Assembly: GCA_022315425.1 (NCBI GenBank)
Contig: JAIUPT010000038.1
Location: 2,161,501 to 2,225,500, forward strand
Reading direction: 5' to 3'
DNA from: Pseudevernia furfuracea
Taxonomy: Eukaryota > Ascomycota > Lecanoromycetes > Lecanorales > Parmeliaceae
Length of the DNA stretch: 64,000 nucleotides
Position numbers and translations under genes: made by a program. This document shows positions 22,288 to 33,172 of this stretch, in pieces. How positions within the stretch are numbered: position 1 is the stretch's first letter; each line of letters opens with the position of its first letter. The notes under the pieces are model-generated. The model was not told the origin of the DNA. It worked only from the letters and a program-made list of their open reading frames with translations, and made no database searches.

Positions 22288-22513
22288 TTACTTCGCCTGA
22301 TAGACTAGAAAGGAAGCAATTTATATACAGGAAGTAAGAGAGATTGTGATGAGAAGAAAATATTTAGTGACGGCGACATCGGGAGGACCTAATGCCAAGA
22401 CTTATATTCGGCGCTTAAGAGCCGGATTCGTTCATGTCCGAGGGTCAAAGCACCAAAGAAAATGTTTACGCGCCCTCAAGCTCCACAATGCTTGAGACTC
22501 AGCAAGGACTACG
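22288..22513. promoter_or_regulatory. Bidirectional promoter between the aminotransferase and MGS1
   Basis: 226 bp between divergent start codons. No specific binding site is claimed. Confidence 0.45.
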
Positions 22514-24163
22514 ATGGTGGATTGCCCCATATGTGGCAAGCACGTGAGAGAGGCACACATCAATTCACACATCGACTCGGGTTGCGAATCCTTCGTTGAC
22601 GAACAAAATGCAGCAGAAATCCCTAAAGATGGGACCCCCCAAGTCGCGAGCTTCTTTCGAACACCTTCCAGCAAGAAGCCCGCTCCAGCTGCGCCCAGTA
22701 CCAAAGCTGTAAAGCAAGAGTCCTCTTCATTCTCGAATGGCACCAAGCAACCTCTCCCAACACAAACGAGCAACAAGCGCTCAGCTCCCTCTCCCACTCC
22801 CTCTCTAGATCTTGAGGATGACTCTCGCCCTTCTCAAATTCCAACCACCCATTTCGAGCAACCGCCCTCCAAGCGGCCCAAACCAAACGCCCTCCAGCGT
22901 GCCGCTCCCCTTGCGGAGCGCATGCGTCCTCGAAGTTTAGACGATGTATACGGCCAAGATCTCGTTGGCCCTACTGGTGTTTTGCGCGGTCTTATTGAAT
23001 CTGACCGCGTGCCCTCAATCATCCTTTGGGGCAGCGCTGGCACAGGGAAGACAACTATAGCACGCGTGATCGCCAATATGGTCGGCTCCCGCTTCGTCGA
23101 GATAAATAGCACGAGCTCTGGGGTGGCAGAATGTAAGAAGTTATTTGCAGAAGCGAAAGGAGAGTTAGGGTTGACAGGCAGGAAGACTATCATCTTTTGT
23201 GACGAGATACATCGGTTTAGTAAAAGTCAGCAAGACGTGTTTCTGGGCCCGGTAGAGGCGGGGACTGTGACGCTGATTGGCGCTACGACGGAAAATCCAA
23301 GCTTTAAGGTACAGAACGCGCTTTTGTCGAGATGCAGGACGTTTACGTTAAGCAAGCTTATGGAGGGGGATATCGTGGCGATATTGAAGAGGGCGCTGGA
23401 TGTTGAAGGGCCAAGCTATGAGCCGAGTGAGCTGGTCGACGAAGAATTGATACGCTATCTTGCCTCATTTTCGGACGGAGATGCTAGAACGGCACTCAAT
23501 CTCCTCGAGTTAGCTATGGATTTGTCCCGTAGGGCAGACGCAACGAAAGAAATCATCAAGGCTTCGCTGACGAAGACACTGGTCTATGACCGCTCAGGGG
23601 ATCAGCACTACGATACCATCTCGGCCTTTCATAAGTCTGTGCGCGGCTCAGATCCCCACGCTGCGCTCTACTATCTCGCTCGGATGATACAGTCGGGCGA
23701 GGATGCCCTTTACATTGCACGGCGGATGGTTGTCATAGCCTCGGAAGACATTGGCCTAGCAGATAACAGCATGCTCACACTCGCAACATCCACGCACACG
23801 GCTGCAGAGAAAATCGGCATGCCAGAAGCAAGGATCAACCTGGCGCACTGCGCCGTTGCGCTTGCGTTAAGCCCAAAAAGTACACGCGCGTACAGAGGGT
23901 TGGGCAACGCGATTTCCGCCTTGAAAGAACCAGGAATGGCTGCACTGCCGATTCCGGTACATCTGAGAAATGCGCCGACGAGGCTGATGAAAGAGATGGG
24001 GTATGGAGCTGATTATAAGTATAATCCTAGGTTTGTGGATGGAAAAGTGAAACAGGAATATCTCCCTCCAGAGCTGAGAGAAAGTATTTTCTTGGAGGAG
24101 AGGGATTTTGGGACGGAGGTGGATGAGGACATGGTTGACGAGGGTGTAAATCATGCTCAGTGA
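22514..24163 (+). CDS. MGS1: AAA+ ATPase MGS1/WRNIP1 with UBZ finger
   Basis: A 549-residue single-exon protein. Residues 4-25 form a Rad18-type ubiquitin-binding zinc finger (CPICGKHVREAHINSHIDSGC). At about 43-50 a PCNA-interacting-peptide-like motif, QVASFFRTP, sits in a linker rich in Ser, Pro and Lys. The clamp-loader-type AAA core starts near residue 130: MRPRSLDDVYGQDLVG, Walker A GSAGTGKTT, Walker B IIFCDEIHRF, sensor 1 GATTENPSF and the arginine-finger region LLSRC. The C-terminal MgsA/WRNIP1 helical region follows (HKSVRGSDPHAALYYLARM, LRNAPTRLMKEMGYG). The protein acts in the nucleus at stalled replication forks and in PCNA-linked damage tolerance. Every expected element is present. 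Confidence 0.95.
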   Translation: MVDCPICGKHVREAHINSHIDSGCESFVDEQNAAEIPKDGTPQVASFFRTPSSKKPAPAAPSTKAVKQESSSFSNGTKQPLPTQTSNKRSAPSPTPSLDLEDDSRPSQIPTTHFEQPPSKRPKPNALQRAAPLAERMRPRSLDDVYGQDLVGPTGVLRGLIESDRVPSIILWGSAGTGKTTIARVIANMVGSRFVEINSTSSGVAECKKLFAEAKGELGLTGRKTIIFCDEIHRFSKSQQDVFLGPVEAGTVTLIGATTENPSFKVQNALLSRCRTFTLSKLMEGDIVAILKRALDVEGPSYEPSELVDEELIRYLASFSDGDARTALNLLELAMDLSRRADATKEIIKASLTKTLVYDRSGDQHYDTISAFHKSVRGSDPHAALYYLARMIQSGEDALYIARRMVVIASEDIGLADNSMLTLATSTHTAAEKIGMPEARINLAHCAVALALSPKSTRAYRGLGNAISALKEPGMAALPIPVHLRNAPTRLMKEMGYGADYKYNPRFVDGKVKQEYLPPELRESIFLEERDFGTEVDEDMVDEGVNHAQ

Positions 24164-24263
24164 TTGAGGTGATTACGTAGCCGCTACTTCCATGCTTGAA
24201 AAGCCGAAGCCACACATGGCTTGTTGAAGCTGAGCCAATACAACTCATATGCTCATCGAGTTC

Positions 24264-24781
24264 TCAGAAAGGAAGTTGCAGCGACTGGGATCAGTAGTTG
24301 AATGCTCTGGAGCGGCCCGGAGAGATAGACATACATTCCAGATCCGCCTTTGATCAGCATGATCAAGGTACGTATCGATACTTCCAATCGAAGACGTACG
24401 CACAGAAATAGACGGCGTCCCTACCGGATTTTCCAATTGCCCACTGCCTTGTCCGACTTTCCCTTGTCCCGGCTGTCTAGCAGCAACGCTCCCATATTAC
24501 GAGAAGTCCGTCTGTTAGTAGTTGTATTCAGGAAGTTGCAAGCACCTGTTGGGGGCTTCAGAGGCCACGAGGCGTGAGCCGTGCCCCTGGTGTCGAAGTA
24601 TCTCGGATGACAAAACTCCATCCTTTCTGCCCTGCAAGCTCTGCGGAGGATCAATCAGTATCCTACTTCGCCTCAACATGTCCGTAAAAGGTAGAACAGC
24701 CAATATTCTTGTGAGTGTCTCCGTACCTCATGTTACCTTGATGGCAGGTATTCGCTGCGGAGACTGGCGAATTGTCAGCAT
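24264..24781 (-). CDS. Small four-exon protein, possibly mitochondrial
   Basis: Exons 24781-24737, 24640-24546, 24476-24335 and 24284-24264 join with consistent phase into about 100 residues. The third boundary has a CTACTAAC branch site and TGCTAG acceptor, and the first acceptor is CCGCAG. The N-terminus MLTIRQSPQRIPAIK is basic without acidic residues, so a mitochondrial presequence is plausible. The middle is Gly/Gln-rich (QPGQGKVGQGSGQ), followed by a conserved-looking block (LENPVGTPSISVRTSS, then DTYLDHADQRRIW). The reading is convincing in introns 1-3. The last 7-codon exon is the weakest part. Family not recognised. Confidence 0.45.
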
Positions 24782-26846
24782 GATTCCTTCGAGCCTTTAT
24801 GCTCTTCTCGTGTTCAAAGGCTAGACACGCTGTCTCTATGACGCTCACTAGGCGCCTGCCCGCTGCGATCTCCTTTCCAATTGGGAGAAAACGATGGGGG
24901 ACCCTTGGCGGAAGAATTGATATCTAGGAATTACTCCCCTCTCGACTCCTCCATCTCTCTCTGCCATCTCCCAGTGAAGTCTTTCCATCTTCCAGAACTC
25001 GTCGTCCAACACGGCTTAGTTACCTTGCATCAACCAGACTTTCGATCCCAATCTTTGTTTAGGCTCCAAAAAAAAAAGCAAAAAAAAAAAAAAAAAAAAA
25101 GCGCCGCACACCTACGTCCCCCTGCTTAGGAAAGTAACTTCCGTCGAACCTTGCAATATTAATGTTTTGACCCCAATAATATCCAGGCCCCAAACCCCAA
25201 ACGGACACAGAGGCAGACGTCCCCCGCCGCTAGAGTAACCCCCCCTTGGATGTCCCCGGCGGCACAAACCCGATCCAAATCTCTACATATCCCTTTTCCA
25301 CCGTCGAACCCCAAGACACAAGACACAAGACACCTTCCGCACCATAGCCGCTCATTCAGACAGAGCATTTCAAACCCCCCCTACCTACCTAACCCATAAA
25401 CAGCCCAGGGCGCCCGCTCGGTGGGAAACGCGCGCTGCGCTTGCGACAGGGGAGTCTTGTTGTTCGGGCGGAGACGGACGTCCTCTTCAGTTACTGCGGG
25501 CTGTTGTTACCCCATCTCCGAGTGCTCGCGGTGCAACGGTCCCGCTGAGAGGTGGGGGGTGGAAATGGGCGCGCCTCGGGCTGGGGTTGGGGATTTCGAC
25601 ACGTTGTGGCTTTTCGTGGTAGGTGGATACTAGTCGGATGGAGGTTTTTCATGCCAGGGGTGACTTGGGGGGTCTTATTGCGGTGTGGAGGTTGGGGAGG
25701 TGGGGTTGTTGGTGTCGTGCGAGCGGTTTTTTCTCTGTCGACATTTTGTGTTTGTTCTGCGAATGGGGTGGAAGGAAGGGGTGTTTGTTTTTTACTAGAG
25801 TGGGAAGCAAGAAGGGGGGCGGGGGGCGGGGTGGGTGAAGAAAAGAGTAGTATAATTTTTTTTGCGAATCATCACAAGCCACGTTTCCCTCAACTTTTGC
25901 TCTTGCCCTTGCTCTTGCTCTTGCTCTTGCCCTAATGTTGTCTGGAGCGTTGTTATATCGTCAAAGCCCAGCCATGCCAGATCAGGTTGTGTGCGTCGCG
26001 TGCATTCCGCTCAAACCAACAACACAACGTCGGAAAAGTCTACGTTTGACAAAGGTCACGGGTGAAAGTCTGCGCCTACGACGCGCGCAATCTTGGTGGA
26101 CGAGTAGCTTCCGAGATTTGCTATTTGACGGCCATTTTTTCTGTTCCTTGTCTTTCTTCATCTGTCTAGACACCTGTTGGTTAATCCTCTGCGTACATCA
26201 AGACGGAGCCTGGTGGGATGCGTGTGGCTCGGTTCGGCAGGTGTGTAGTTGGGCTGCCTGATTTGGGTATGGGATCGGATCGGCGTTTCTGAAAGCGGCT
26301 GGTGGCTGTGCTTGTTGAGGTGGGGGGGTCGAGAAGGCGGATGAGGAGGGCATGAGGTATTATGTCGATTCAGCTGGTGGGGAGGGGTGTGCGTTGTATA
26401 GGAGTTGTAGGGGGGTTGGTGCTAGGTTTAGGAAGGGATGAGGGGTTGGGGGGTGCTGAGATGGGGTTTTATGGTCACCATGGTCAGGGAGCTTGCGGAA
26501 AGGTGGTGGTTGGGTGAGGGCCGTGGAGATTCCTGCTTGCAAATAGCCTTTTGGGGAGTCAGATATTTTATCCTCATCTTTTGGATGCATGAGTGAAAGA
26601 TTATGTCTTTCCGTAGGGGTCTTTTTTTTTCCTTTCCTTTTCTCCCCCGTTTTGGGAAAGCTAGCCGCAGTGGCAACACACAGGCTGTTATGACGGATTT
26701 GAAGATCTTTACCTCGTACTATTGCCCTTGAGATGTAACAGTATAACCCACTAAATTCTCAGCAGTAGCACACCCCAATGCCACCCGGATAATGGCCTGA
26801 CCGCCTCTGGTCCGCCCATATTCAACTGAAAATTCGCCCACCACTG
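24782..26846. other. Long non-coding stretch with simple repeats
   Basis: About 2 kb without a recognisable gene. It holds A runs (25068-25077 and 25080-25100), C-rich and then G/T-rich strand-biased segments (25350-26500), and a (TTGCTC)n tract at about 25897-25932. Open frames here are Gly/Trp- or Pro-rich by-products of the composition. Confidence 0.45.
25897..25932. repeat. Hexanucleotide (TTGCTC/TTGCCC)n tract
   Basis: About six copies of TTGCTC with occasional TTGCCC. Confidence 0.7.
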
Positions 26847-27467
26847 TTAGATCTCCAAGTTCCGAGACTTCCGAGGCCAATCCTTCACAGCCTGAGACTC
26901 CTTCTCATCGATCTCTTCCTCACTCCACCCCGCTTTCCTCAAGATCTTCCTGATAATATCGTCCTTCTTACTCGAATACTGCATGATATTGTGATACTCC
27001 ACCACCGAAGCTTCCAGCTTCACCGCCCCATAGTCATCCCGAAGCCCCGGCTCCTTCCTCAACGTGTCCCTCAACGCTAAACAATTCCTATGCGGCATGC
27101 TTCCCTCTGCAGCTATATAGACGTTCCGGTTCACTCGCTCCAGATTCGGATCGCCCGGAAGCAGCTTGAAGCTCCAGCGACCTTGGACGCCTCCGTTGCC
27201 GATGTAGCGGTAGCCGCCTTGCTTCTCGCCCATCCTCAAGGCGTCTTTGAATTGCTGCAAGATCTCGGGGTTGAAGCTGGCGGCGGGGACGACGATTAGA
27301 ACGTCAATGACGTCTTTGCCCTTGAGACCTGGTACCGCGGTACTGCCTATGTGTTCAATGGAGAGGTAGGAGACTTTTGCCAGGGCGAGATCGAAGGCGA
27401 GCTCTTCTTCGATTTTTTGAAATGAGGAGGGCCATGTTTCTTGGTATTCGTAGATACAGATTTGCAT
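26847..27467 (-). CDS. GrpB (UPF0157) family nucleotidyltransferase-like protein
   Basis: I chose the ATG at 27467 (MQICIYEYQETWPSSF), which gives 206 residues; the upstream 56 codons of open frame look like leader. The GrpB hallmark is clear: YQETWPSSFQKIEEEL, then IEHIGSTAVPGLKGKDVIDVLI, the polymerase-beta-type nucleotidyltransferase motif. LLPGDPNLERVNRNVYIA, an arm with HRNCLALRDTLRKEP and a C-terminal helical region (KKDDIIRKILRKAGW) follow. The family is common in bacteria and fungi. Some fungal members are fused to other domains; this one stands alone. Its substrate is unknown. Confidence 0.85.
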   Translation of the reverse strand: MQICIYEYQETWPSSFQKIEEELAFDLALAKVSYLSIEHIGSTAVPGLKGKDVIDVLIVVPAASFNPEILQQFKDALRMGEKQGGYRYIGNGGVQGRWSFKLLPGDPNLERVNRNVYIAAEGSMPHRNCLALRDTLRKEPGLRDDYGAVKLEASVVEYHNIMQYSSKKDDIIRKILRKAGWSEEEIDEKESQAVKDWPRKSRNLEI

Positions 27468-28504
27468 CGTACAGGAACTTATCAGTGAGATGCTTGTGAT
27501 CGGGGTTGTGGTGTATGGGCAGTTTTCTGAGGGCTTGTGAAGGTTCTTGAATTTGGAGGAGCTTGAGAATGGATCTTTTTCAATTGCGTATGTAGATGAG
27601 AAAAAGAGCACAGTGGTCATGGATTGCACGGCCACATGTATCTTCCGATTGGTGTTCCACGCAAGTAAAATTTTGGTGCTACCAAAAGTGTATGCCTTGT
27701 TGATGTTTCATCGAAGCGAGCAAAGGCAGGCTGTCAAACCCTCATTGAAACGAGCAAAGGCAGGCTGTCAAACACTCATTGGAACGAGCAAAGGCAGGCT
27801 GTCAAACACTCATTGAAACGAAGAAAGTAAACACGGCTAATTAAAGCGCAGGGGCTCTTGTGTGAGTTGTGGAGCAGGGTGCCCGGCATCCTTCATGCTT
27901 ACATGGCACCGTGGTCCGCGGGACCATGCATCCAGTTGTAAGAATCTGATGATGTGCTTGCTATACATTCTGTGTGATTGCAGTTGGTGAAGAGTGTCAG
28001 AATTGCAAAGATGGCTCGAACTCAAGATTAGATAGAGTAGTTGACTTTCGGAACAAAGGGTCAAATTTATCGTGACTCCTCAAATCACTTAAGTATGAGC
28101 GAGCTCATGGATGGTGTCACAAATTATCTTCCTACCCACCGCGCGCACGTAGCTTTGTGATTGACTCGGCTTAGTTGCCTCTTTATTCACGGTAGGTTAC
28201 CTTATTAAATATGTAGCCAGGTCATATCAAATTAAAAAAAAGCAAATAGCAGTCAGTCCTGCTACAAACTTGCTTTTCAGTCATGTTACTCAGCAGATCC
28301 GTAGCTTGGTATTTCTCCCATTCATAGACTGTTCAATGTCTTTTGTTTCTAGCTGTCTTGGAGGAATGAGTATATCTGAAGAGAGAGATATACATTTACA
28401 TGGCTCCATTCGCAGTGTAAGCTTTTCTTTAGCATCCATATGATTCTATATACAACATGTCTAACGACTGACCTCATCTTCATTTGCACTCTCATAAATA
28501 AGGA
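27468..28504. other. Intergenic stretch with tandem repeat
   Basis: It contains the 34-bp tandem repeat at 27717-27818. The remainder has no recognisable gene and becomes AT-rich towards 28500. Confidence 0.5.
27717..27818. repeat. 34-bp tandem repeat, three near-identical copies
   Basis: Units at 27717-27750, 27751-27784 and 27785-27818 start CGAGCAAAGGCAGGCTGTCA and differ at only two positions (ACCC versus ACAC; TGAAA versus TGGAA). The low divergence indicates recent duplication. Confidence 0.9.
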
Positions 28505-30778
28505 TTACAAAAGAAATGTGAACCAAGTTGACGAGACCGCGTAAAGAGCAACGAATGCAACCACCAAGGCACCGCCTTGGGAAATCGAAGCGGCGCCGCT
28601 TTTCTGCTCTGCTGACATCGGATTGGTACTGTTCGTCAGGGTCTGCAAACGGGTTTGTTCCTGGGCTACGTCTTGCGCATAGCCCGTCATCGAGAAGCCC
28701 GGCGGTGGTACACTAGCGCCCAAGATATTGGCGGCGATCTTTTCAGCCAGCGCATAGACAGTAGACTGAGGATGGCCCGGCGGGAGGAATGGAAAGGAGC
28801 TGGCGTCCACGACGCGCAGATTTTGCGTCCCGTAGACACGCGCCTGGCTGTCTATCACTGCCATGCTATCGTTGGAGCTGCCCATCTTGCAGGTCGCGGC
28901 GGCGTGGTAGATGGTCATTAGGCTGGCTTGAATATAGGCGAGGATGTCGGCGTCGGAAGTCACGTTGCGGCCGGGAAGATATTCGGCGGTGCCGACGGTA
29001 ATGTTGTTTTGAGCGAGGACAGACCAGATTTCGCGGGAGCGTTTGAAGCTTTGGACTGCGACCTCTTGGTCCGTGGGATCGGAGAGCCAATTCGGGTTAA
29101 GGATAGGAGGGTCAGTCATGTCAGCGCTGGAGATAGTGACATTACCACGGGAAAGAGGGGCGATAAGACCGGGGTTGATAGTGGCGTAGTTGTAGCCGTC
29201 ACGAGGGTCTTCGGTTTGTCGATTCGTTTGGTAGCCGAGGTAAGCACTGATGGGTAGCCATTCCAGTTCGGGCCAGTCTGAAGGGAAAGTCGCGAGGGCG
29301 GCAATAGCGGCGCTGGAGAGGTTAGAGCGATATGGTTGGGGTAGAGATTCCCAGCCGTAGTAGCCGGCGCCGAAGGCGGCGAGGGGTCCTGATCCATTTG
29401 TGCGGAACTGCGCAGCGCCTTTAGCGGCTACGATAGGGCTATTCAGAGATGCGGAGGCGGTTAGAACGTTGACACGGCGATTGGCACCGAAGAGGACGTG
29501 GTCCCACATGTTTTGGCCTACACCGGCCAAGTCTTTTACTACTTGGATACCGTATTGTTGGAGAGTGACTTGAGGACCGATGCCAGAGACCATAAGAAGT
29601 TGTGGCGATTGGAAAGCACCGGCAGAAACGATAACTTCTTTCCGTGCAGTTAAAGTGTAGTTGAGAGGCGGGATACCATATGGACCAGCCGTTGTCACCA
29701 AGACACCAGTCGCTCTGGTACCATTGAACAAGATCCTGCGAGCTAGAGAGTTCTTATAGATCATGGGTGCTGTTCCATTCTGTAGAGCAGCTTGTAAGAA
29801 GCTGGACTCGGAAGAAGAGCGATAACCATTTCTGGGATCAATGGATAGCGTTGAGTAGGCTGAACCATTAAGTACGCCAGCGTTCAGGCTATTGAGAATC
29901 TGCATCCCCACTGCAGTGAAGGCTTTTTGTGCCCATGTGCCAAATGCGTCGGCATAATTGCTGAAGGAGACCTCTAAAGGACCGCCCGCAGGATCAAAAA
30001 CACCTGGGGGCTGAGGAAGAATTGTCGAGTTGTAGAGGGCTGGGTTGTATGGGGTATAATTGCAAGATTTTTGATAAAAGGGAAGGAAATTGTCCCAGGT
30101 ATAACTCTGATCACCAACATCATCCGCCCATTTTGCCAATGATCCTTTGGTGGGTCTGACAGTTGACTCTGATCAGCTTTTGGTCCTACACCAAATTTAT
30201 TACAAATGTTGGAGAAGAATTCTGCGGAGACTGACCGGTGATAGATCATATAATTCCGAGCAGAGGACCCTCCCAAAGTCTTGCCACGCGCGTAATGTAC
30301 TTTGCGGTAACCCGCTCCCTGCTCGACAGAATCTACCATTAGCCTATCTTATTACGAACTTTCGATACAAGTCGAGATATTCTATTGTTGATGCATTCGA
30401 TACACGTACAGTCTGCGCGACGGTGGTGAAGCCCCAATCCACAAGAGGCTGATAATTATTAGGATCAGACCCGGTGTAGTAATTGGCATATCCGGGAACA
30501 GTGCTTCGATTGCCATTATCAATTTCATAGAACCCTCCAGCCTCGATAACAGCCACGCTGATGGCAGGGTCTGACGCGAGCCTGGTGGCCATTGTCAGGC
30601 CTGCTGTACCGCCTCCACATATTACGTAGTCAAAGGTCGCATTCGTGCCTGGCTCTCCGAAAGCAGTTCCCAAGACGTTGCCAATGCTTCCATCAACAAA
30701 CGTCAGTAGGTTGGCACTTCCAGTTGCCGACGCGATGCAGAGAAAAATTGACAAAAGGTGCATTTGAGTGAATCGCAT
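28505..30778 (-). CDS. GMC (glucose-methanol-choline) FAD oxidoreductase, secreted, three exons
   Basis: Exons 30778-30410, 30318-30236 and 30155-28505 join in phase into 700 residues. The second intron is GTCAGT...TGTCAG and restores the motif HRPTKGS. The N-terminal signal peptide is MRFTQMHLLSIFLCIASATG. The FAD-binding Rossmann motif is DYVICGGGTAGLTMATRLA, then GMC signature 1 (YARGKTLGGSSARNY) and signature 2 (GAFQSPQLLMVSGIG). The C-terminal catalytic region has YHAAATCKMG and GHPQSTVYALAEKIA. Many N-glycosylation sequons are present. A hydrophobic C-terminus after a Ser/Gly-rich stretch suggests a GPI-anchor signal. It is an aryl-alcohol/choline-dehydrogenase-like oxidase or dehydrogenase. 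No cluster partner is obvious, so its substrate cannot be told. Confidence 0.9.
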
Positions 30779-31176
30779 GATTTGGTATGCAGTACTTCGA
30801 GCTCTGCTACGCCTGCATGTAGTGTGTCGAACGTCAGATACAGATTCAGATTCAGAGCCTTAAATGCTCAAAGGAAGCATAGTAAGGTAGCGAGGGCAGT
30901 GAACGAGTAAACATTAGATGAGCAAGCTAGGGTCGACGCCGTGAAAGGTGTCGGTTCGAACATTGCATCAAGCAAAAAGTGGTAAAGTAAGAAACCCTGC
31001 CGCCCAGAGGCCTAGAGTAGGTCGCTACTGGCAACTGCTACCGTCTCAGTGCTCACTAGGTACTGTCTTGTGGCGAGACTCGAGAGCGCCGGTTGTCTTG
31101 GCCACCTCGCGACTTAAACGTTAGCCTTTTCTTGGTTAAAACAGTTTCGGTAACGTAAATTCAATTTACCGTACCG
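30779..31176. other. Intergenic stretch, promoter of the GMC gene
   Basis: No gene recognised. The left end of the 720-bp inverted-repeat element follows directly. Confidence 0.45.
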
Positions 31177-31178
31177 TA

Positions 31179-31898
31179 CTCCTCTTTGCAAAACCATTTG
31201 CGGGAGGGTTCCTGGGCGGCTTGGCAGAAATTTTGTTTTGACCGAGGGCAAAAAAATCGCGAAATATAGAAATCCTCTTATAGAGCGACAACACTAAGTT
31301 GTAATTGAAAGAGCATATTTGATACTCTTAGATAACAACTTTTTATACGTTGCACAGTATTATTGTTGATTGTACGTGACGAGACTCAAATTCATCAAAT
31401 TTTCAAATTTTTCGAAATAGGGCTGAAAAAAGTAAACAAAAATCTGACAAATTTAACGAATTTGAACTTTGAGCATATATACAAGAACAACCATTTCTGT
31501 TGGAAACTTACAGTTACTTGCGTTGAAATCCTTATATTCGATTCTCTATTTGACACTACTTGTACATAAAGCGCAGCGTTATTGCACGTTATGTAACATA
31601 AAACTCATGATTTTTACGCAAATATTGCGCAAAATCTTAAAAAAGTAAACAAAAAATCTCGAATTTGAGCATCATACACAACGTGTAATAACATTGCGTT
31701 ATATCTACAAGTAATGTCAAATAGAGAATCAAGTACGAGGATTTCAACGCAAGTAACTGTAGATGCTTAACAGATATGATTGTTCCTCTATACATATCTG
31801 AAGTTTACGATTTTACGACTTGTTTACCCTCGGCCAAAAAAATTTTTTTTTGCCAAGGCCGCCCAGGAACCTCCCGCAAATGGTTTTGCAAAGAGGAG
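31179..31898. mobile_element. MITE-like inverted-repeat element, 720 bp, TA target duplication
   Basis: The ends are inverted repeats of about 80 bp starting CTCCTCTTTGCAAAACCATT on both strands, with few mismatches. A TA dinucleotide flanks each end (31177-31178 and 31899-31900), as expected for Tc1/mariner-type insertion. Internally, about 31484-31620 is again complementary to about 31640-31789 (shared core CAGTTACTTGCGTTGAAATC). A motif with AAAAAAGTAAACAAAAA occurs twice. The left arm is longer than the right by roughly 200 bp. No transposase frame is present and the interior is very AT-rich, so it would be non-autonomous. Confidence 0.85.
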
Positions 31899-31900
31899 TA

Positions 31901-32730
31901 ACACTAATACTCGAACCCTGTTGTACCGTCGGTGGTTGGATATTTAGCGTCTTGGCATTCAGCCATGATAGTAGTAGAAATGTTGTCTCATCTTGAAGAT
32001 ATAATTAACGAAGGTTTCATCTTAAGGGCCTCAGTTTATTTTACGAGTTGTTATACTACTCCAGCCAGAGAGCACATGTTACGGCATCGGGGGTTAGCCT
32101 GCAACCCAATCCGCACGCTATTTTCCATCTTATCGTGGTCTTTGTTTCCTCCTTGGATACAGACTTTGGCGCCAATCCTGTGCTCCACTCGTTGTGAATA
32201 CCTGTACCATGAGGATGGCAAGGGTTGAGGTGAATTTGAAGAAAGGGAGTATCTCCGTTTCTGTGGAGTCAGTGTTTTTTGTTCCATAAAAGTCGCTGAG
32301 AGAGATGCAGCCATAAAACAATCGCTGGTAATATATTTCCTTCGGGGTCATTCCATTAGGGGCACAGATCATACACAATTGGCTCGTACCTAACACAATG
32401 AGTTGAAAAGGTAGTGGATACTCTTGGCCTCTGAGTCTACTCCAGATCCAGATTGCGATCCTGCACACTATCGTACCGACTGGTGAAAGCAACCATCCAC
32501 GGAAATGGGCCCGCAAAGACATCCTCACTCGAGCGCAGAGTACCTGCACGCGGGCAAATGTCTTAGTTTCTCGTGTAGATTTTTCTTTGATCTTCCGGCC
32601 GATCTCGTGGGTCGAATGTCAGATCCAAAAGCTATAAAGTAATCCCGAGACCCGCCTCCACCTACTTCTCGCCACTAGCCACTCATTTTCCTCTTCCACT
32701 TCGTATGCTACGTTAGACACTTACAGCATC
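31901..32730. other. Intergenic stretch
   Basis: Open frames at 31932-32228 (+) and 32130-32549 (-) overlap each other and have no domain-like features. Nothing else recognised. Confidence 0.4.
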
Positions 32731-32955
32731 ATGCCTGCACCGACCGCAACAACTTCTAGACCCCCCAAAGTCCCGGCCACCCGCCTCATCGACCACACCA
32801 ACATAGCCCTCGCAGACTTATACGCCGTCATAGAAGGGCGAATCACGACGCGCGAATACGTCGACGTCATCTGCTTCACCACAACCGAGAGCTTCACGTT
32901 TACTTCAACATCAGAAAATCCAAGGTCGCTATTAAAAGCGAGCCTCAGCCGATAG
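32731..32955 (+). CDS. Short hypothetical protein
   Basis: 74 codons from an ATG preceded by a pyrimidine-rich leader. The sequence (MPAPTATTSRPPKVPATRLI, then HTNIALADLYAVIEG) has a Pro/Thr-rich start followed by a compact segment, and a weak donor-like AGGTCG near its end. It may be the first exon of a lost or mis-split gene. Not recognised. Confidence 0.25.
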   Translation: MPAPTATTSRPPKVPATRLIDHTNIALADLYAVIEGRITTREYVDVICFTTTESFTFTSTSENPRSLLKASLSR

Positions 32956-33172
32956 TGATTTTCACAAATGATGCGCTAAGCTCTTTAACCAAAAGCATAC
33001 AGAAGACGTACGAACTGACAGCGAAACCATAGCTCATCGTGCTCTGGCCGTCACTGGATCCCAACACGCCGACCATGCGCCCTTTGAATGGAGAGAAAAG
33101 TGTATCCGGAAAAAGATAAAGATAATCTTCCCGATTTGGACCTTCAAGATAATTGCTATCCCAATGACTTCC

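Noticed and set aside
25068..25100. A-rich run as a retroelement poly(A) tail
   Set aside because: No retroelement coding sequence or target duplication adjoins it; simple homopolymer is sufficient.
25421..25935. Long Gly/Trp-rich open frames
   Set aside because: They follow the G/T-rich strand composition, have no domain-like features and no plausible start context.
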